Positions 6,676-10,544 of a DNA stretch of 10,544 bases are shown piece by piece (positions within the stretch are counted from its first letter, which is position 1; every line of letters begins with the position of its first letter). This stretch comes from an uncultured Bryobacterales bacterium. Its GTDB lineage: Bacteria; Acidobacteriota; Terriglobia; Bryobacterales; Bryobacteraceae. The notes under the pieces were generated by a model, which worked only from the letters and a program-made list of their open reading frames with translations, was not told the origin of the DNA and ran no database searches. A program made the translations under genes and the position numbers. The DNA lies in assembly GCA_937859895.1 (NCBI GenBank), contig CALMAV010000548.1, positions 1-10,544 on the forward strand. The letters run 5' to 3'.

Positions 6676-7593
6676 ATGTCAATTGTTGTTATCGGCTCTG
6701 TTGCATACGATGCAATAGAGACTCCGCACGGTAAGCGTGAACGTACGCTTGGTGGTGCCTGTACTTATATTGCGCTAAGCGCCAGCTACTTTACTTCAAC
6801 GTCAATTGTCGGTGTGGTGGGCAGTGACTTCGCTGACGAAGACCGCGCTCTTCTATCAAACAAAAATGTTGATTTGCAGGGGCTAGAACAAGTCGAAGGA
6901 AAAACGTTCTTTTGGTCTGGGGTCTATTCGGCCGACATGAACGATAGGACAACGCTGCAAACAGATTTGAATGTCTTTGCAGATTTTAAGCCCAAGCTCC
7001 CACAGGCTTATGCGAACGAGCCTTATCTGTTTTTAGGGAATATTCAGCCGGGACTGCAGCGGCAAGTGCAGCGGGAGATGCCGAACGTTCGATTTGTTGG
7101 TGGCGACACGATGAACTTCTGGATTTCGTCGAGCCATGATGAACTGCTGGAGACCATCAAACACTGGGACTTCCTGTTGATAAACGACAGCGAAGCACGC
7201 ATGCTGGTGAACGAACAAAACCTGAAACGTGCAGCGGCTAAGATCCTGGAGCTTGGTCCAAATACTCTGATTATTAAGCGTGGCGAATATGGCGCAATGC
7301 TATTTCGAAAAGATACCTTCTTCGCAGTGCCCGGCTACTTGCTGGATCAAGTCTTCGATCCGACCGGGGCCGGCGATTGTTTCGCGGGCGGCTTCGTCGG
7401 CTACCTGGCCGAGCGTGGGTTCGACCTGCGCGGCGGCGACTTCGATGTGACTGAACTGCATCGTGCAGTGGTTTATGGTTCGGTAATGGGCAGCTTCTGT
7501 TGCGAGCAGTTTGGGGTGGAACGTCTTCGCAACCTGACCCGTAAAGAGATCGACGCGCGTTTTGAAGACTTCAAGCGCTTCACAAATTTCTGA
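6676..7593 (+). CDS. PfkB-family carbohydrate/nucleoside kinase, substrate unknown
   Basis: Ribokinase-fold ATP-dependent kinase of 305 residues. The PfkB signature DPTGAGDCFAGG lies at 228-239, with the catalytic base Asp234. GGACTYIALSASYF (26-39) corresponds to the substrate-side GG motif, INDSEA (169-174) to the NxxE Mg/phosphate motif, and IIKRGEYGAML (199-209) to the strand before the ATP site. All catalytic elements look intact. The protein resembles a PfkB subgroup with conserved stretches such as LQTDLNVFADF, GNIQP and GGDTMNFWI; as far as I know its substrate is not established, so I do not call it ribokinase, fructokinase or adenosine kinase. It lies 27 bases after the S41-like gene. 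No Shine-Dalgarno is visible; TAAAAT at 6662-6667, eight bases before the ATG, could be a -10 element of a nearly leaderless transcript, but no -35 is seen. Confidence 0.9.
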   Translation: MSIVVIGSVAYDAIETPHGKRERTLGGACTYIALSASYFTSTSIVGVVGSDFADEDRALLSNKNVDLQGLEQVEGKTFFWSGVYSADMNDRTTLQTDLNVFADFKPKLPQAYANEPYLFLGNIQPGLQRQVQREMPNVRFVGGDTMNFWISSSHDELLETIKHWDFLLINDSEARMLVNEQNLKRAAAKILELGPNTLIIKRGEYGAMLFRKDTFFAVPGYLLDQVFDPTGAGDCFAGGFVGYLAERGFDLRGGDFDVTELHRAVVYGSVMGSFCCEQFGVERLRNLTRKEIDARFEDFKRFTNF

Positions 7594-9079
7594 TTCTCGG
7601 ATAGCAGTCGGCGTTGCTGCGGCTCTCTGCATCGTGGTGAGCGCATTTGCCTGGTGGGCGAATCTCCGTGGGTATCTGCTCTACTACGGCGATGCTCAAT
7701 CGCATCTGAATCTCAGCCGCAGCATCATCGATTCACGCACACCGGGGTACGACCAGATCGGCACAGTCTGGTTACCCGTGCTGCATCTGCTGTGTCTGCC
7801 GCTGGTCCGTTACTCCGGTTTGTGGTCCAGCGGTTTGGCCGGGACAGTTCCGGTTGCGGCGTGCTTTGTCGTTGCCGGAACGCTCCTCTTTTTGAGTGCG
7901 CGACTTGTCTACTCGTCCTCCGTTGCGGCATGTGTGGCGTGCGCGTGCTTTGCGCTGAACCCGAACATTCTCTATCTTTCTGTTACTCCCATGACCGAAA
8001 TGGTGTTCGTGGCCGGGCTTGCAACGTTCCTGTACGCCGCTCTGCGCTTTCGTCGTTCACCGCACTGGGGTTGGATGTCCCTTGCTGTCGTTGCTTCCTG
8101 GTGGATGTGCCTGACGCGTTATGACGGTTGGTTTCTCGTTCCGTTCGAAGCTCTTGCGTTTGCTCTCTGCGCCCGTCGTAGTCGCACCGTGATGTTCCTG
8201 GCCTTTGCGGCTCTGGCTAGTCTTGCGCCGATCTACTGGATGGCTCATAGCTGGTGGGAAACAGGGAATCCGCTTGATTTCTACAACGGCCCGTACTCAG
8301 CACAAGCGATTCAACATGGTCAGCCTTACCCGGGCTTTGGTGACTGGCCGAAAGCGCTGCTGTACTATCGAACCGCTGGGCAATTATGCGCCGGTCTGCC
8401 GTTGTTGCTTATCGGGTTTGCTGGACTGTGCGTGGCGCTCGCACGGAAGCAAAGAAGCGCGGCAGCGATTGGCTTCCTGCTGCTGACTCCAGCCTTCTAC
8501 GTCTGGAGCATCCATTCGTCAGGCAATCCAATTCACGTGCCACCGCTATACCCGTTCACTTACTACAACACTCGCTATGGAATTGCGTTAGCGGTGGCTG
8601 CTGCGTTCGCAGCGGGAAGTCTGGTGCAGGGGAGCCGACGGGTTGCTTTCGTTTTATCCTTAATCGCGATTGCCCCGTGGCTGCTCCATCCTGGGCCTGA
8701 ACATTGGATTACGTGGAAAGAGTCGCAGGTTAACAGCGCGGGGCGTCGTGCGTGGACCCGTGCGGGAGCGCAGTTCTTTCAAGCGCACTATCAGGGCGGG
8801 GAAGGCATCCTGGCGTACTCAGGTACGGGAGACGTTGCAGCGATCTTTTCGCCGGCGCAGATACCACTTCGGGAAGTCCTCCACATTGGAAACGGACCGG
8901 CTTGGCTTGCGACCACCCGGCGGCCTGACGTGGTTCATCGCGAGCTCTGGGCATTGGCGCAGGAGGGCGATCCGTTGGATTGGCTTCTCTCTACGGCGAG
9001 CCAATCTCCTTACAAGCTGACCGAGCTGATCCAAGTTCGAGATGCACCGGCTCTTAAAATCTGGAGGCGCGAACCGTAG
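7562..9079 (+). CDS. Polytopic membrane protein, likely GT-C fold glycosyltransferase (GT39-like)
   Basis: Integral membrane protein of about 505 residues with roughly nine to eleven hydrophobic segments from residue 14 to 375, then a soluble C-terminal part of about 130 residues. The first loop contains YYGDAQSHLNLSR (41-53); an acidic residue in this loop (Asp44) is where GT-C enzymes place their catalytic Asp. LTRYDGWFL (184-192) and YYNTRYGIAL (334-343) also suit GT39/ArnT-like dolichyl- or polyprenyl-phosphate-sugar transferases. Donor and acceptor cannot be read from sequence. The frame needs a TTG start at 7562, 32 bases inside the PfkB gene, for an intact first membrane segment; the next usable start (GTG 7634) would remove part of it. 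No strong ribosome site precedes the TTG. dapF follows after 8 bases. An uncharacterised membrane protein of other function is the alternative. Confidence 0.68.
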   Translation: MKTSSASQISDSRIAVGVAAALCIVVSAFAWWANLRGYLLYYGDAQSHLNLSRSIIDSRTPGYDQIGTVWLPVLHLLCLPLVRYSGLWSSGLAGTVPVAACFVVAGTLLFLSARLVYSSSVAACVACACFALNPNILYLSVTPMTEMVFVAGLATFLYAALRFRRSPHWGWMSLAVVASWWMCLTRYDGWFLVPFEALAFALCARRSRTVMFLAFAALASLAPIYWMAHSWWETGNPLDFYNGPYSAQAIQHGQPYPGFGDWPKALLYYRTAGQLCAGLPLLLIGFAGLCVALARKQRSAAAIGFLLLTPAFYVWSIHSSGNPIHVPPLYPFTYYNTRYGIALAVAAAFAAGSLVQGSRRVAFVLSLIAIAPWLLHPGPEHWITWKESQVNSAGRRAWTRAGAQFFQAHYQGGEGILAYSGTGDVAAIFSPAQIPLREVLHIGNGPAWLATTRRPDVVHRELWALAQEGDPLDWLLSTASQSPYKLTELIQVRDAPALKIWRREP

Positions 9080-9087
9080 TCGCAATC

Positions 9088-9891
9088 ATGATTCGTCGAA
9101 TACCATTCACTAAGCTGCACGGTGATGAGAATGATTTTTTGCTCACCTGGCACCATGCGATTCCGACACAGGACGATCTGCCTGAGATTGCGCGGCGCAT
9201 CTGTGCCCGCAATACTGGTATGGGCGCTGATGGTTGGATGCTGGTCGCCCGCACCGAGGAAGGCTTGCGAACGCGACTGTTCAACTCCGATGGCAGTGAG
9301 CCTGAGATCTCCGGCAATGGTACTCGATGCGCTGCTGCTTTTGCAGTAGAGGTGGCCGGCATCACCGGTCCGCAGCTGACGATCACCACTGCTGCTGGGC
9401 CTAAGCAACTTCGCCTGATAGAACGGTCTGCGCTGCGCTTTCTGTTCGAGATGAACATGGGAATTCCAGTCACCGTGGACCTTCATGCAACCATGCGCTT
9501 GGCTGGACGAGACTTTGACCCTGTGCTGCTGAATGTCGGTAATCCGCAGTGCGTGTTTTTTGTGGAAGAGTTTCCTCATGACTGGCGTGTCGTGGCTGCT
9601 GAAGCCGAGGCGCATCCGCGTTTTCCTAAGCGGACCAATGTCTCATTAGTCAAAGTTCTTGACCGCCACAGCATCGAAGCTGTCTTCTATGAGCGTGGCG
9701 CTGGCGAGACTCGAAGTTCAGGGACTGGATCAACCGGCGCAGGCGCGGCGGCTATTCTTCGGGGCTTGGTGGAGAGCCCGCTGGAAATCCGCACTCCGGC
9801 CGGCCTCCTCAAGCTTCGCTGGGACGACAGCATGTTTCTTACCGGGCCAGCAGAGATAGTCGGCGAGGGACTTTTCTTCCTCGATATTTGA
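9088..9891 (+). CDS. dapF: Diaminopimelate epimerase family protein with both catalytic Cys replaced by Ser
   Basis: DapF converts LL- to meso-diaminopimelate for lysine and peptidoglycan synthesis, using two cysteines as acid and base. This 267-residue protein has the family layout and length: HGDENDF (11-17, usually HGxGNDF), RNTGMGADG (41-49), FNSDGSEPEISGNGTRC (65-81), VGNPQC (150-155, usually VGNPHC), FPKRTNVSLV (179-188), YERGAGETRSSGTGS (201-215). Pocket motifs (Asn15, NSDG, GNG, Asn184, ERGAGE, GTG) are retained. At the two catalytic positions, where DapF reads CGNG and CGTG, it reads SGNG (Ser75, codon TCC) and SGTG (Ser211, codon TCA). Matched change at both positions argues for a distinct subgroup rather than random decay. 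It may be a non-epimerase, a Ser-based variant or an unrelated isomerase; the symbol marks the family, not proven activity. No near Shine-Dalgarno. Confidence 0.8.
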   Translation: MIRRIPFTKLHGDENDFLLTWHHAIPTQDDLPEIARRICARNTGMGADGWMLVARTEEGLRTRLFNSDGSEPEISGNGTRCAAAFAVEVAGITGPQLTITTAAGPKQLRLIERSALRFLFEMNMGIPVTVDLHATMRLAGRDFDPVLLNVGNPQCVFFVEEFPHDWRVVAAEAEAHPRFPKRTNVSLVKVLDRHSIEAVFYERGAGETRSSGTGSTGAGAAAILRGLVESPLEIRTPAGLLKLRWDDSMFLTGPAEIVGEGLFFLDI

Positions 9892-9920
9892 TCGGTTCGT
9901 ACGGAGACCAGTCAACGGCG

Positions 9921-10544
9921 TCAGCCACTTCCCGTGTCATCACCGTCAGCCGTGGCAGGCTCCAGACCCATCTGCGACAGCCGGTAGCGAAGCGCGTTGC
10001 GGGTGAGTCCAAGCAGTCGCGCCGCTTGGCTTTTGTTGCCGTTGGCTCGCCGCAGTGCTTCGCGGATCATCATCTGCTCCCAATGATCCAGCGTCTCGCC
10101 TTCGGGCAGCAGGGGTGACTGTTGCGACGCGGTGGTCTGCGAGTGCCGTGGCGCTTCGATGCGTATGTCAGAAGGCTGCAGGATCTCGTGGGAGCTCAGG
10201 ACCATACTGCGCTCGATTGTGTTCTCCAATTCGCGCACGTTGCCTGGCCAGGAGTGCTCCACTAAACGATCCATTGCCGCCGGGCTGATTTCCCTTACTT
10301 GCGAGCCCATGTCCGCGGCGTGCTTCTTCATCAGCGCAATGGCCAGAAACGGGATGTCTTCACGGCGCTCTCGCAGAGGCGGCACGTTAATCGGCACAAC
10401 ATTCAAGCGGTAGTAGAGATCCTCGCGGAAGCGTCCTCCCTCCAGTGCCGCGCGCAGATCCACGTTCGTTGCTGCAACGATTCGCACATCCACATCCCGC
10501 GTGACATTGGACCCGAGCCGTTCAAACTGGCGTTCCTGCAAGAT
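9921..10544 (-). CDS. Sigma-54-dependent transcriptional regulator (NtrC family), C-terminal 207 residues
   Basis: Minus-strand gene entering from the right edge; the start, receiver or sensor domain, Walker motifs and GAFTGA loop lie outside. The visible part begins in the AAA+ domain with ILQERQFERLG, then VRIVAATN (sensor I region), FREDLYYRLNVVPINVPPLRER (partly the arginine-finger region), and HSWPGNVRELENTIERS (sensor II region). After a Ser/Gln/Pro linker comes a Fis-type helix-turn-helix, GNKSQAARLLGLTRNALRYRL, which binds upstream enhancer sites. The protein ends with a short acidic tail (ADGDDTGSG). Family function: ATP-driven activation of sigma-54 RNA polymerase; target genes are unknown. 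It converges on dapF, with 29 bases between the two stop codons and no clear terminator hairpin there. I found no sigma-54 promoter (TGGCAC-N5-TTGC type) in this window. Confidence 0.93.
   Translation of the reverse strand: MLQERQFERLGSNVTRDVDVRIVAATNVDLRAALEGGRFREDLYYRLNVVPINVPPLRERREDIPFLAIALMKKHAADMGSQVREISPAAMDRLVEHSWPGNVRELENTIERSMVLSSHEILQPSDIRIEAPRHSQTTASQQSPLLPEGETLDHWEQMMIREALRRANGNKSQAARLLGLTRNALRYRLSQMGLEPATADGDDTGSG

Noticed and set aside
4822..7593. Identical 32-base overlaps at BON/S41 and PfkB/GT junctions as a shared coupling signal
   Set aside because: The two overlaps have no sequence resemblance, and the second depends on a TTG start; equal length is most likely coincidence.
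7654..8124. 156-codon plus-strand ORF inside the membrane glycosyltransferase gene
   Set aside because: Alternate frame of the GT-C-like gene, Cys/Arg/Ser-rich. The other frame gives continuous membrane segments and family motifs.
754..9160. Sigma-54 promoter sites that the regulator might use
   Set aside because: TGGCAC occurs near 797 and 9150, but neither has TTGC at the required spacing; no match on the reverse strand either.
9010..9615. 201-codon minus-strand ORF opposite dapF
   Set aside because: Long, but entirely antisense to the DapF-family gene whose motifs are clear; its translation shows no recognisable domain.
9892..9920. Possible bidirectional terminator between dapF and the sigma-54 regulator
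   Set aside because: The 29-base gap contains only a short CGTACG palindrome, with no GC-rich stem and T-run on either strand.

Overview
This looks like a chromosomal core-gene region of a moderately GC-rich Gram-negative-type bacterium, most likely an Acidobacteriota (Terriglobia/Koribacter-like). That placement is an inference from the phoH-ybeY-corC-era order, the S41-like envelope protein with two 'KYFHP'-type modules, and the style of the PfkB and DapF-like proteins; there is no rRNA or other phylogenetic marker to prove it. I see no mobile element, tRNA, rRNA, CRISPR array or phage gene.

Layout. (1) Positions 1-753, mostly on the minus strand or non-coding: the 5' part of an unrecognised gene (279 down to the left edge), a possible 31-codon small ORF with a good Shine-Dalgarno (550-455), a second SD-preceded ORF overlapping the edge gene in another frame (376-113), and an upstream region shared divergently with phoH. 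(2) Positions 754-9891, nine plus-strand genes so tightly packed that they look like one transcription unit: phoH, ybeY, a CNNM/CBS CorC-like membrane protein, era, a secreted BON-domain protein, a secreted S41-protease-like protein, a PfkB-family kinase, a polytopic GT-C-like glycosyltransferase and a DapF-family protein. Neighbours overlap by 1, 1, 4, 32 and 32 nt or are separated by 8-27 nt. (3) Positions 9921-10544, minus strand, convergent: the C-terminal half of a sigma-54 enhancer-binding regulator running off the right edge.

How they fit. PhoH, YbeY and Era form a widely conserved rRNA/ribosome-maturation neighbourhood, and CorC-like proteins often sit with them. The downstream half adds envelope and small-molecule genes whose link to ribosome maturation is unknown.

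The most notable signals are two apparently degenerate enzymes in the same operon. The DapF-like protein keeps most of the substrate-pocket motifs but has Ser at both positions where DapF has its catalytic Cys pair. The S41-like protein has Gly where the nucleophilic Ser is expected and Asn where the catalytic His is expected. Nothing here proves a new multi-gene system; these two proteins and the minus-strand small ORFs are what I would look at again.
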